The position numbers and the translations under genes were made by a program. Of a stretch of 64,000 nt of DNA, positions 45,867 to 57,383 are shown one piece after another. This stretch comes from Sorghum bicolor (lineage: Eukaryota; Streptophyta; Magnoliopsida; Poales; Poaceae). How positions within the stretch are numbered: position 1 is the first letter of the stretch; each line of letters begins with the position of its first letter. Where the stretch lies: positions 49,881,166 through 49,945,165 of the forward strand of contig NC_012873.2 of the NCBI RefSeq assembly GCF_000003195.3, in the 5' to 3' direction. The notes beneath the pieces were generated by a model. The model had not been told where the DNA came from. It did no database searches and saw only the letters and a program-made list of their open reading frames with translations.

Positions 45867-46122
45867 CTCCCTCTATATAGGATTTAAAAGTCGTTTTAGA
45901 TAAGGTTTGGGTCAAACATTGAGAATATAAATCATCAATAACTTTTAAATTATTGAGTTTGGAAATGTGAAAATTATACGAATAGATTTGTCTTGAAAAT
46001 AGTTTCATAAAAATATACATATATCATTTTCCTAAATATTTTTATAAAAATAAGAGGTCAAAATTGTGTTTTGGAGATCATATCGCTGTCCTAAACGACT
46101 TTTAAATCCTATACGCAGAGAG
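45867..46122. mobile_element. Stowaway-like MITE
   Basis: Ends CTCCCTCTATATAGGATTT and AAATCCTATACGCAGAGAG, flanked by TA; inner arms TTTAAAAGTCGTTTTAG and CTAAACGACTTTTAAA pair. Confidence 0.75.
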
Positions 46123-46781
46123 TAGAATTAAACAATAAGATGCCACAAACCTTGCTAAATATCCAAACCAGACCATGACAATAAATTCCGTGGACAGTGA
46201 TGGATGCTAAATATTGGTCGGAAGAGCCAGCTAGATTCTACCGTATATTTATGTATGAAATAGTAGGTTGATGATCTTTTCAACAAGGAAGACCGAGGCC
46301 TTCCATGGATGACTAGAGCCGCTCCGAGTAGCCAAGGAAGACATGCCTATATGCTCAGCACATACAAATTTACCACCAAGAGACAGGCTCTCAGGCATAT
46401 AGCTAGGCAAGTCATCCTTGGCTACTGCACGAATCAGCTCTGGTCCTCATGCAAGGCTCTCCTCTCCGATCTGAATTTGTACCCTGTGTGTTTGCATGCA
46501 CTCTGTTCTTCAAGTATTTATAGGGTTAAAAAGCTCGCAGAAAAGGGGATGCAAGTTTCAAAAAAGATAAGGAGATGCATGTATATATGCAGGGAATAAT
46601 CAAGTTGTACCATAATGTTTGACGAGTACGTGTTTGGCCCCTCCCCTCAAACTTTTTTGACACTTGTATAAACTTCTCTTGTACCATCAGAATCTATTCT
46701 CTGACTCTCTCATCTCCACAATTAGAATTTGCCATTTGTTGGAGTTTGCCAAGTCCCTAAACGTTTTGCCAAAGGAAAAAT

Positions 46782-47333
46782 AAGTTCATCTCCAAGTGTT
46801 TGGCATTTTTGACTTGACATATCCCAAAATAGTGGACCCAACTATTTTTGTCCGGGAATCTTTCATCTTCGCGGGAAATTTTCTCACGCGTCGCGCGGCG
46901 CCCGTCGCCGCCAATTCTCTCATGCGTCGCCGCTTGGTCCACGTCGCCGCTTGGTCTAGGTCGTCGAGATCCGATCGAGGCAACAGTCCCAGGGTGCACC
47001 GCGGCATCCAGGTCGCAAGAAAAAAGAAGGCGACACGCAGAAAAAAGGAGGCGGCGCGCGGGGAAAAGAAAATAGTCGCGCACGGGGAGGAGTCATTTCG
47101 CGGGAAACTACCGCGACGTAGGAAGTACGGGTATGACAAGGAGTCCAAGATTCTCGGGATATCAAAATTGCCAAGCCATTGTGCCTATGCAAAAATGCCA
47201 AGTTTGGTCCATCAAATGCCAAGTTTGCCAAAATGCATAAGTCAAATGCAAAACTGTTGGAGAGCAATTTTTAAAGTTTTTAGCAAATTTCAAGAAATGC
47301 AAAGTCCAATTGCATAACTGTTGGAGATGCTCT
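46782..47333. mobile_element. Tourist-like element with GC-rich cargo, second case
   Basis: Left end AGTTCATCTCCAAGTGTTTGGC and right end ACTGTTGGAGATGCTCTTGG are inverted. The arms are AT-rich, while the middle (46860-47110) is GC-rich with CGTCGCCG/GGCGCG runs. Same architecture as 40130-40886 but different cargo. No domain seen. Confidence 0.5.
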
Positions 47334-47577
47334 TGGATTTCGCTATAATGCTACTCTCTCTACCGTTTGCAGTTTGTGGTGGGCTGAAGTTTTTTATTCT
47401 TTTTTGTTTATGATTTGTGGAAATAGCATCACTCTTCTAGAACCGGCAGGGATAGGTAAGAGCATCAATCTCTAATAGATCCAAAAAAGAAATTGTTAAA
47501 TCAATGAGTTTTCCAAGTGACTAAAAAAAGGTGGGAACATATTTGTTGGTTCCTCCGAAGGTTTTCAAAATTTCGAT

Positions 47578-48212
47578 CAGAGAGAATTCCCTGCTATAAA
47601 AGATCATGATTCCTTGTGAGACTGAAAAAGTGCAACAAACTTGGGCGCCACTACTACAATTTTTTTTGCCCTCCAGGCCACTGCCATTAGATTAGACTCT
47701 AATGGTGTCAAACCGCGGGTGTGAAAAGTCAAAAATATCCTTAGGTGTAAATATACTATTAAATTTTTTAGCATCTTAACGACTTCAAATGAAAAAACTC
47801 AAAACTAGAAAGTTGTAGATCTCGATTTTCATATAAAAATTATTTTATTTAATATTGCAAAAAAGATATGTTTTGATATGGTCAATATATATCTTAGAAA
47901 AAATATATCTTTTTTGCGATATTGAATGGAAATAATTTTTATATGAAAATTATAGATCATGACGAGATCTATAACTTTTTAGTTTTGAGTTTTTCCATTT
48001 AAAGTCATTAAGATCCTCAACAAATTAATAACATATTTACATCTAAGGGTATTTTTGACTTTTCACACCCACCGTTAGAGCCTAACCTAACGGCAGTGGC
48101 CTGGAGGGCAAAAAATTTTAGAGTAGTAACGCTGAAGTCCGTTGAACTTTTTTAGTGACTCGCAAGGAATTGTGATCTTTTACGGTAGCTCATAGGGAAT
48201 TCTCTCAAAATA
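47578..48212. repeat. Long foldback element (~635 bp)
   Basis: Outer arms GAGAGAATTCCCTGC and AGGGAATTCTCTC pair. Moving inward, AAAAGATCATGATTCC, TTTTGCCCTCCAGGCCACTGCC, GTGAAAAGTCAAAAATA and CATATAAAAATTATTTT all have inverted partners in order. Central pairing is around 47885-47890. Noncoding; a foldback or Mutator-type MITE. Confidence 0.7.
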
Positions 48213-50395
48213 TAAAAGAAAATTTTACATTAGAAATTCCAGACTATTTCTAAATCACACTTTCTTTCTTGTATATTTGCATCAGAACCTTGTCCTATTC
48301 TTAATTCTTTCCCACATTCTTCCACCTTAGAATAGCTAATGAATACACATGCATATATATCCGCGCAATTAGAGCATCACCAAGAGTTTCCAAAAACCAC
48401 TCCCAATCTTGAACATTTTGGCAAGATCAAAATAATTGGTCTCCAACAACTCTCTATCTTAACTTCCAATCTTTCTGGCGTATTCATTTGCCAACCTAAA
48501 GATAGAACGGCGTAGAAAAGAACAAACAGTAAGAAATGGTTCGTCATGCAAATTTACAAAAGAGAAACAATATTATAAAAGTGGTAGGGTATATAAATTT
48601 ATAAGAGAGAAAATATATAAAATTTACCTGATGCAAATTAACAGCAGAGCTTCAGCTTTAGTGCATCCAAGTAACCTGCATTAGGACCCTACCAGAGTAT
48701 CTGACCTACCATAACATGTCTATTACAATTAGCTCTATCATTCAAATTCGATCGTGGTTTCTGACCATCCACTTGTTCGGCATTTTTCAAATCCTTAGTT
48801 CCTTTTGACATTTTGCCGGTCCTTTTGACATTCTCGGTCCCAATTGACATGCATGATATTTATGCTACACTGCCTAGCAACTTTCCATCTGTATATCGGT
48901 GCAAGTGACCGATCGTGCTTATATTCCACCAGTGCATGTGAAAATCAAATGTCGCTGAAATGGGAATCTAGCTGATCTGATAGATTTGTTTAACTGATCT
49001 TGTCTTCATGCAGCAAAAGCAGGGTATTTGACTTTCCTTCTCTGATCCTCCCCTTTCCAAATTATAGTTCAATTTGTCTTTCTGTTAATGATCTCCAATT
49101 TTAACTAAGGTTTTAGAACATCTTCAAGTTCAAATAATAAAAACATAGTTTGTGGATAATTTAAGTCACAAAAAAGGTTTATGGATAATTCAATAAAGCT
49201 AATTTAATGATCTATATATTGATGTATTTTCTACAAACTTGATCAAAATTAGAAAGGTTTGACTTAGAGAGAAAAAAAATAAACTGAACTATAATTTAGA
49301 ATTGGAGTATCTTATATGTGCTGAGATGATGACAAGTGTGCAACCGCAAAGAAAAGACTTTGTTCAGTTTCGATGTTGCAACGGCCGCATCTCTTCAACT
49401 AAAAGATGCTCTGAAACGTCTCTTTTTGTAAAGATTAATTGCATGATTAGCCTTTATTAAAAAAATTGCATGATGAGTCAATGGGCCCTAGCTAAATGAT
49501 GATACAACGAACTTCATGGCATGGCAAGTGGCAATCCGAAAAGTGTAGTCATGTGCGATATACAATAGTGGCCGAGTAGGGTTTTACGATACACAGTGTT
49601 TGCATCAGGCCCCGTTGCACACCTTCAGCAACTTTATCAAGAGCTGTTTTTTGTTGTTGTTAAACGAGGGTTTTTTTCAAAAAAAATCATAAATAGATTC
49701 TTTGAAAATCTGCTCTCACATGAGGAGAGGGTGTGAGTTGAATAGAGCTGAAAATACCAATTTCTTTCAGCTTCCTGTTGCTCAGGTGGGCCCCAACATG
49801 GCTGTAGTCACATTCGAGGCATCCTAGTGCGGGGGCGTCGAGGCCCAAAGCACGAGAGCACAAGGCGTCAGAAGAGATGTGGAAAAAGAAAAGAGTAGAG
49901 GGGCCAGGAGAACAAACAGAGGATGTGAGTAAGAAGATAAGGTAAAAAGTAAAAGAGAAGAAGAAAAGATAAAAGTATTGTGGTCATTTTATTTTTTTAT
50001 ATATCATAAAGATTTGTTTTGCCAAATATTTTACCAAAATAGTTTTATCTACCACCAGCGGAGCTGCTTATGGAGCAAAGCCAAAAAGTTATTCCACTAG
50101 TGAAGCAGAGCTATGCTGAACCGGGTGAACGGTCGAGATGGCGGACTAGAGAGAAGATGAATAGTCCTTTCTAAAACGTATCATGCTGACTAACCGAAAC
50201 AAGTGCGGAAATAAAACTATTAGTCTAGACAAGACTACACCGCTCTATCTAAGTTCTCTAGCACATTGTAAAAGATCCTAAACAAGTAAACAAAGTGTTT
50301 CCTTAGCAAGAGCCTACCTAACCAATTCTAAGAGTAAGGTCACACAAACTTATGTCACTAGTATTTTACAAACCGGAGGAGCTCCTACACACATA
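48213..50395. other. Intergenic DNA with degenerate repeats
   Basis: A Stowaway-like palindrome remnant lies at about 49045-49310 (AAATTATAGTTCAATTTG against AACTGAACTATAATTT). A GAGCATCACCAAGAG MITE-type left end is at 48372. No gene visible. Confidence 0.4.
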
Positions 50396-51042
50396 CTCCC
50401 TCTGTCCCTGAAAGTTGCTATTCCTAACAAAATTCCGATAGATTAGTGGAACTGCCAAAAGACTATACTACCCCTCATTAAGTGCACATGAATCGTTGAT
50501 TTTCTGCTTGGGGCCATGCGCTGTTAACCTGCTTCGGGCTACGTGCTGGCAATCAGAGTAGGTACAATAATGGGCTTATAGCCAAGCTAATGCTGATGTG
50601 GAGGAGAGAAGAGAGGAGAGAGATGATAGCTTGGCTCTTATGTAAGCACCAAGCTGGGTACGAATGCATAGGTAATAGTGGATCCAAATATTAAGTGTTG
50701 TGAGAAGAAGTAGGAAAGAGAATGTGTTTTAGAGACAAGTATGAGACAACTTATTGTATAACTTGGCTCTAATCACTTAGCTTATAGCTAAGTACTTGGC
50801 TCTATTATTGACCTTACTCTCATTTACTCATCCAGCGGCTGTTAACCTGCGATGGGAGGGGGATGCGTGGTCCAGGTGAGAGAGAGGAGAGAAGGCATGG
50901 TCAAGGAGTAGTACTCCGTAATAATTAGATGGGGGAACACGAGGAGATATTAAACCGGGTGGTGGATGGAGTACTCTACAAATTCATCTTTTAGTGGACA
51001 AATTTTGGCTCTAGGAATAGCAGCTTTCAAGGACGGAGGGAG
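50396..51042. mobile_element. Stowaway-like element containing a nested MITE
   Basis: Ends CTCCCTCTGTCCCTGAAAG and CTTTCAAGGACGGAGGGAG, with TA on both sides. Inside, 50555-50821 has its own inverted ends (AGAGTAGGTACAATAATGG and CTATTATTGACCTTACTCTC) and is a second MITE inserted in the first. Confidence 0.7.
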
Positions 51043-51118
51043 TAGTAAGCAAAAACACGAAGCTCTTAAGCTCACTAGCAAAGCTCAATAACAAAGGCAA
51101 CTAAAGCCAAATTAAAGA
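50867..51118. repeat. 252-bp direct repeat, left copy
   Basis: Repeated at 52348-52599 with four substitutions, all transitions. It starts GTGGTCCAG, includes the right part of the Stowaway-like element, and ends AAATTAAAGA directly before the solo LTR. Confidence 0.9.
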
Positions 51119-51119
51119 T

Positions 51120-52347
51120 TGTTGGGTATTTTAAACGTAAACAGAAAAATCCGCAAGCGCACGGATACCGATGTAGCTTTCACCTAAGAGTATTCCAGAG
51201 TATCGATTTTCCACAGGGAACGTGAGTGTACTAATTAAGATTCAAGATCGCCCAAGGATAACTATATAATTATTTTTTGGTGGGAAGAGAGGAAGTTTCC
51301 TGAGAGTTCTCTAGTTGATCTAAGAATCAAGAATTACTTCAAAGATTATTTATTTTGAGACATCAGAACACTAACCACAGAAAGAGATGAGAAGGGGGCT
51401 AGGAAGCTCTGACTACGGTCCTACAAACACCGATCCGAACGAGGTGGAATACGTCGACCGTTAGGACTGTCACTACCCTAGGGCTACCACAACAATCCGT
51501 AGGATTGGGTGCAATTCCAGGTAATTGCAAGACTAAACACCACGTCTAATCTATTAATTACTACTCTAGCGTTGCAAAGACTAGAGCACTTGATGCAAGC
51601 GGGAATCCAATAAATAACTTGAATGTAAATAAAAGTAATTAAAGAACTCAGGAATTATGAATTGAAGAACCTGGTGAACGATGAAGAACGAACCAGTTGC
51701 TGCAAAAGTAAAATGTTGAGGAAGATCCGACAGATCCGGCTCCTCCTCCTCCGCTCTCCTCTTCTCTCTCCCTATTTTCTAGATTACAACTAGAACTAAC
51801 TAGAACTAGAACTAGAGGAACTAGAACTAGAACTAGAACTAGATGAACTAGAGGGATCCTCTCTACTTGGATGAAGAATTGAAACCCTAGCTTTGATTCT
51901 GTAGAAGAGGTATGCCTCCAGGGGCTGGTGGGGGTCTGCTTATATAGTCCCCTTAGGTGAATCTGGGCCGTCGGATCAAACCGACATTGATTGAACGGTT
52001 ATCCTTGATCCTTTAGGTCGGTGGAGCATAATCCGCGAGACTCATGCTGATTGGCCAGCAGAGGAGGGCGAGCGCCCTGCCCCCGGGCCCGCTCGGCCTC
52101 CCGTTCGTTCCTGTGGCTTCTGGAGTCTTCTAGATGAAAGAAAATTGCGCGACACGTTAATATCTCTATGTAAACCCGACGTGTGGGCCTTTCCTCCGTA
52201 TTTCCTAATAACCCCCTACAGAAATAGACAAACACCAAAACTCGTAGAATTCTGTCAGATGAAACCCTAATTTTGGGTGTTGGTTGCATATAGGTCCTTT
52301 TCCATGATTAGTTGACGGTTAAATGTGAGCATTAAGGACCGTCAACA
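51120..52347 (-). mobile_element. Solo LTR of the 53.6-64 kb retroelement family
   Basis: 1228 bp from TGTTGGGTATTTT to ACCGTCAACA, with matching TGTTG/CAACA ends. It follows the LTRs at 53640 and 57384 in order (GATCCGCAAGCGCACGG-type start, TTATATAG promoter box at 51940, GGGCCTTTCCTCCGTA-type segment, GGACCGTCAACA end) in minus orientation, but is clearly more diverged. An internal minisatellite of ACTAGA units is at 51789-51850. No internal retroelement sequence adjoins it. Confidence 0.85.
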
Positions 52348-52599
52348 GTGGTCCAGATGAGAGAGAGGAGAGAAGGCACGGTCAAGGAGTAGTACTCCGT
52401 AATAATTAGATGGGGGAACACGAGGAGATATTAAACCGGGTGGTGGACGGAGTACTCTACAAATTCATCTTTTAGTGGACAAATTTTGGCTCTAGGAATA
52501 GCAGCTTTCAAGGACGGAGGGAGTAGTAAGCAAAAACACAAAGCTCTTAAGCTCACTAGCAAAGCTCAATAACAAAGGCAACTAAAGCCAAATTAAAGA
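52348..52599. repeat. 252-bp direct repeat, right copy
   Basis: Copy of 50867-51118, abutting the right end of the solo LTR. It contains the right half of the Stowaway-like element without its left half. Confidence 0.9.
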
Positions 52600-53639
52600 G
52601 CACAACTTACTTAGCTACACAAACTAAGCAATATGACTAACAAGGTTACACAAACCAAACTAGCCATGTAATAAAACTACTTCTAACTATACAAGCAAGA
52701 AGGTAACTAGCAAGCTACACAAGCTGACTAATTACAAGAGCAACTACACAATCACAAGTATATGAATGTAAATACAAACTTGTTTTAGGGACTTGCAAAC
52801 TAATAGGAAGAACAATGTTGACACGATGATTTTCTCCCGAGGTTCACTTGGTTGCCACCAAGCTACGTCCTCATTGTGTCGACCAACATTTCGTGGTTCG
52901 GCGGCTAATCAGTATTCCCACAAACCGAGCCCTCACATAGGACACCACAAGAACCTACCGCAAGTGTGGTAGCTTAATGACATGATCAACTAGAGTTGCT
53001 ATTTGTGATCCCCGTAGGGCGAGCATAATGCCCCTAACAATCTCTTCTCCGGAGCACTGCACAATCTTCTTTCGTGCTTAGACAGAGTCACAAGCCACCA
53101 AGCTGTCTAGAAGGTGGCAACCCCCAAGTGTAACAAGCACCACCAGCTTGCAACATGAACATCTAGTGCCACTCGATGCAACCTTACGATGCAATCGCAC
53201 TAGAATCACTCACTCACACAATCAGATGATCACTACTATAAGAAATGGTGCTTTCCATGACGGTTTTGTGGTGACATTCTCAGAAATTGTCATAGAATTC
53301 TACTATTTGTAACAGTTCATTCTTTGGGTGATACAACTATGCTGGCTAGTTTTTATTTTTTCCCCATTGTGTCGACCAACACTTTGTGGTTTGGTGGCTA
53401 ATCGGTATTCCCACAAACCGAGCCCTCACGTAGGGCACCACAAGAACCTACCACAAGTGTGGTAGCTCAATAACACGCTCAACTAGAGTTGCTCTTCGCA
53501 ATCCCCGTGGCACAAGCATAATGCCCCTCATAATCTCTTCTCTAGAGCACTGCACAATGTCCTTACATGCTTCGACAGAGTCACAAGCCACTAAGCCATC
53601 TAGGAGGTGGCTACCTCCAAGAGTAACAAGCAACACCGG
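52600..53639. repeat. Region with two ~270-bp direct repeats and a CACTA-like end
   Basis: 52874-53150 and 53367-53637 are diverged direct copies: both run from ATTGTGTCGACCAACA through AACCGAGCCCTCAC to GTCACAAGCCAC. Between them, near 53232, is CACTACTATAAGAAATGGTG, resembling a CACTA terminus, with GTGACATTCTC behind it. Probably remnants of one larger element. No gene supported. Confidence 0.55.
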
Positions 53640-54871
53640 TGTTGACGGTCCTTAAGTACCAAATATAATCATCAAATAAATAAAGAAAAGGATCCAAATG
53701 CAACCAACACCTAGAATTAGGGTTTGATCTGACAGAATTCCACGAGTTTTGGTGTTTGTCTATTTCTGCAGGGGGTTATCAGGAAATAAGGAAGAAAGGC
53801 CCACATGTCGGGATTACATAGAGATATCAACGCACCGCGCAATTTTCTACCATCTAGAAGACTCCAGAAGCCACGGGAAGAAAGCAGAGGCCGAAAGGGG
53901 CCAGGCCCAGGGCGCCCGCCCTGAGGACCAGGGCGCCCGCCCACCTCTGGAAGCCTTTCGGGACTCTCTTCGCACACGACGTTCCACCGACCTAATAGAT
54001 CAAAGATAATGTAGTACCACCTCGCCTACCGACCCAAAAACGCATAGAGGAGGAGGACTATATAAGGAGACCCCCTGGCCCCTGGAGAAGACAAGAAATT
54101 ATCATAGAGATTGAGGGGTGCCCTCGAAGGAAAACCTCTTCTCGAAATAATATTTCTTTTTAGGCTTAGCAACCAATGTAAAGTAGAAATAGATCTTCTA
54201 GTTTCTACTAGATTGAGAGAGATAGAGTGGAGGTGTAGATCGGAGGAAGGCCGGCCTGTCGGTGTCTACTCCGAGTTGTACCTACGGGATCAAGTCTTCT
54301 AACCCGAGGCTTGCTTCTAAGATTCTTCAGTAATTCGACTTCTAATACTAGTAAGTTCTTGTTTTATTGTTCTTTGGTTTATGAGTTTACTTTAATCCTC
54401 TTCCGGTTGAGTATTAGAGTAATCACTTGCTAGCGTAAACGTGGTGTTTAGGCTAGGGTACTCATAGATATCCCCTGACTAGCTGGACCATGGTAGTAGC
54501 AAGGAACGTGACATTTCTGAGTTACCTTTGTATCCCATATCTTGTTAGCAGGACGGGTAGGTTTATAGGTGCGGGTCGAACATCCTTTGTGTTGTCTAGA
54601 TTCCGTGAGCCTCCCCAATAGAACAGTAGATCATCCTTACCAAGGTTAGAACGAGACTACGGTTGCAGTGTTCTCTATACATCACTCACATCGAGAAACA
54701 TTCTTTGTAGCCTAAAGGGGTAGTAGCAATAGATTTGGTTAGTCAGATGCACCCTTTCTCCCAGTGGTAAAAATATAAATACGATAACTCTGGAAAACCT
54801 CCCGGGTGAAATGCTCACCGATATCCGTGTGCTTGCGGATCATTCCCTGATTGCGTTACCAAATATCAACA
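53640..54871 (+). mobile_element. Retroelement A: 5' LTR (1232 bp)
   Basis: From TGTTGACGGTCC to AATATCAACA. A TATATAA box lies at 54059-54065, so transcription would start near 54090 and run rightwards. Exactly the same length as the LTR at 57384-58615, to which it is an inverted, closely similar copy. Confidence 0.9.
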
Positions 54872-54879
54872 AGCATTTC

Positions 54880-54897
54880 TGGCGCCGTTGCCAGGGA
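54880..54897 (+). promoter_or_regulatory. Primer-binding site of retroelement A
   Basis: TGGCGCCGTTGCCAGGGA starts eight bases after the LTR. It is nearly complementary to the 3' end of plant tRNA-Asp (family knowledge), the primer used by many Ty3-type elements. Confidence 0.8.
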
Positions 54898-54990
54898 GAA
54901 AGACGGTTTGCTGAGATAACTTTGAATCTTGCTATTATCTTGTATTATACTTTTATACTTTTATTCTTTTATCTTTTTATTTTTATCTTT

Positions 54991-55932
54991 ATGGATAACT
55001 CAAATTCCATACCTATTATTAAATTCTTTGCACCTTCGGAGACCAGCCATAGACCATGGGAGTCAACACGTCCTGCCCCTAATTATGATCTGTGTCCGGA
55101 GTTGATTGCAATAGGTCAAAACCAACCCTTTTCTATAGCCGAGGTCCTATCTTTTAATCAAGAAGATAATGCACTTTTAGCTACACCTAGGGAATCTTTT
55201 AATCTTTCTATAAATTCTGGTTTAGACCTAGCCCTACAAGACCATGTTTTTCCTAAATATTTTCACATTGGTCTTAATCATATAACCTTTGGTAGAGTCC
55301 TTCTTTCTTTATCTATTAGTAAAGGAAGGTATGTCTTCATTCGTGGACATCCTTCTTGTACTAGTCTTCATAGAAAAATCTTAGAGATAGAGAAGGAATC
55401 ATCTCCCATACAAGGAGAGGAAGTTTCAATAGCCGATTTCCAAACATTCCAATCCCATGATTCGGCTATCCAACCCATCCTTGAGCTTAATAATTTCTAC
55501 TATGCTCTTTCTCTTGAACCTCCCGATAATCCTATAAATCTATCTAGACATCCCATGCATAAGAGTCACCAAGACCACAAGGAGGATCGAGAGGAGCAAC
55601 ATCAATGGCTAGAGGGCATTAAAAATCCATGTGCTATCACCATTGAATGGATAGATAAAACAAACTTAAGAGACAATCCTAGAGGAATTTTAAATATTCA
55701 TGAAGAATCATCCTTGGAGTTTGAGAATGAGAGAAACAACAGTGAGCATGGAAGTTATTTCATAAATACCTCACCAAGTCCTTGCTCATATAAAACATCT
55801 CCCCAATCAATTGGTCTCTCCAACATTACCACATTTGAGATCTCCAACCCCCTCTTCCTTTCTATTTATAAAAACTTTAAAAGGGCGGTTGTCGATGCAT
55901 ATGTCTATAATAAATATTGTAGATCTCGTTGA
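54991..55932 (+). CDS. First ORF of retroelement A (gag position, unrecognised)
   Basis: 313 residues from ATG at 54991 to TGA at 55930-55932. It occupies the gag position after the primer-binding site, but I see no zinc knuckle or known capsid motif. Features include a Pro/Ser-rich start, a hydrophobic segment around YFHIGLNHITFGRVLLSLSI, and an acidic/His-rich middle (HKEDREEQHQWLEG). The same protein is encoded in element B (63161 to the right edge) with scattered substitutions and a small deletion, so the frame has been maintained across two insertions. A structural protein of a non-autonomous family is one possibility. Function not assignable. Confidence 0.7.
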   Translation: MDNSNSIPIIKFFAPSETSHRPWESTRPAPNYDLCPELIAIGQNQPFSIAEVLSFNQEDNALLATPRESFNLSINSGLDLALQDHVFPKYFHIGLNHITFGRVLLSLSISKGRYVFIRGHPSCTSLHRKILEIEKESSPIQGEEVSIADFQTFQSHDSAIQPILELNNFYYALSLEPPDNPINLSRHPMHKSHQDHKEDREEQHQWLEGIKNPCAITIEWIDKTNLRDNPRGILNIHEESSLEFENERNNSEHGSYFINTSPSPCSYKTSPQSIGLSNITTFEISNPLFLSIYKNFKRAVVDAYVYNKYCRSR

Positions 55933-57383
55933 GTTAATTGATGGTTTCCCAAGGACAAGCTTAGTGTCCTAAAACAAGCACTTCTAATTATTTGCAACAT
56001 TGCCTTGTGTATTGAGCATATAAAGATAATTGTAGAAATATTCCTTCGGGTATTCTTACCACTAACCTTTCTAGGGTTGGAGCAAGAAGATCGGATGAAT
56101 GACAAGCACAAGGTATGTCCCACCAATCATCATGCAACATTGAATTAAATTCATCCAAACTTGAATTTTGTCTAATTCAAGCTTGGGGGAGTACTTTACA
56201 TAAAAACATCTTTTGCCATGTTGCTACGTTGGTTGTCCTTACCTTTGAGACATGCTCAATTTGTTAAATACTAATTACACTACTTCATCTCCACTTAAGT
56301 AGATCTCTATAAATGCTCTCATGCTGCCTTTATTTGCTTTAGTATATGTCTAGGTTTGGAATAGTTTTATTTATCTCTTAATTAAGCATGGTGCTTAGTT
56401 TAGGAATGATGATCTTACTTCTAAGGGATTTTAAATTAAGCATGGTGCTTAGGTTAAAATGCCCTTCTAAATCAAATTAGACATGGTGTCTAGGTTGATT
56501 TTTGAGCCGACAGTATGCTATAGTAGATATGGGATATTTTGTTGGACTAACCCCTGTAGGAAAACATTCAATATCAACCTGGGAAGTCCTGAGATAAACT
56601 CGCATTGGAGATGAAGAAAGTGACACATGAAGTTTAACAATTTGCACAAGAAAGACGTAGCTCATAAGAGATGATTCATGGAGGGTGCCACAAACACGAT
56701 GCACAACCGCTAAGAAAGGAAAGCTTCCACAAGGTGATACTGTACCGTCACTCTTCGAGTAAGGTAGCACCTTAAGGTACTTGACTATCGCTTTTATAAG
56801 CTTCTCCTTGGTTCTAGCATTCACATAAATAAAGAGACAAACATGTATAATTTATAACTCCAGATTAACCAACTCAATTAATTCAACATGTTTAGTCCTT
56901 TAATCTTTGTTCTTAGTACTACCTTCGTGATCCCACACTCCTAATCATATAAGCTAAAATGTTGCACATTCAATCTTTGGAAGATATAAACAAAACATAA
57001 ATATAGATAGATTATCTTTCCATTAGGTTGAGCCATCTGATCTAACAAATGTTTTAAATGCTACACTCATGATCCATCAACTTTGTCTTGCTCACTATGC
57101 TTAAGGTTAGAGAAGAACAAATACACTTTTGGTTCTGTTGGTGTTTTCCACCAACAGGGCCCATGCACTTGATCTATGCCTTGTCTCTATGAACAGGTAC
57201 ACTTCAAGCAAAACATGGAGGAGTTTTACAACTCCCAGATTCCACCAAGTGAAGAACCGGGATCTACGAGCACAAAGACAATGGAGATCAGACACTTAGT
57301 TTCCCAAAGGAAATATTGAAGAACCTCTGTGTCCGAGTTGGTACCTTGTACGCTCCAGCAAACTTCGTGGTGATAGAGACTGG
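55933..57383 (+). mobile_element. Retroelement A internal region, truncated by element B
   Basis: Mostly noncoding on the sense strand; includes an AAGCTTGGGGGAGT tract at 56179 and three small hairpins (56384-56491). Near the end (about 57190-57383) a degenerate retropepsin-like reading frame begins. It stops abruptly at GAGACTGG, where the LTR of element B starts. The same sequence continues uninterrupted in element B at 61684 and leftwards, so A has been cut. Confidence 0.75.
56477..56824 (-). CDS. Antisense ORF conserved in both retroelement copies
   Basis: 115 residues read opposite to element A. The counterpart in element B (62202-62575, plus strand) has the same protein with a frame shift near the middle. 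It contains KEKLIKAIVKYLKVLPYSKS and PCGSFPFLAVVHRVCGTLH; I recognise no family. Antisense ORFs are known in some Ty3-type plant lineages, but homology is not shown. It may be a relic of a captured gene. Confidence 0.4.
   Translation of the reverse strand: MNARTKEKLIKAIVKYLKVLPYSKSDGTVSPCGSFPFLAVVHRVCGTLHESSLMSYVFLVQIVKLHVSLSSSPMRVYLRTSQVDIECFPTGVSPTKYPISTIAYCRLKNQPRHHV

Noticed and set aside
53717..54302. Frames inside the LTRs (for example 53749-54009 and 58246-58557)
   Set aside because: They recur in each LTR copy in different phases and lie across the promoter and leader; LTR sequence, not genes.
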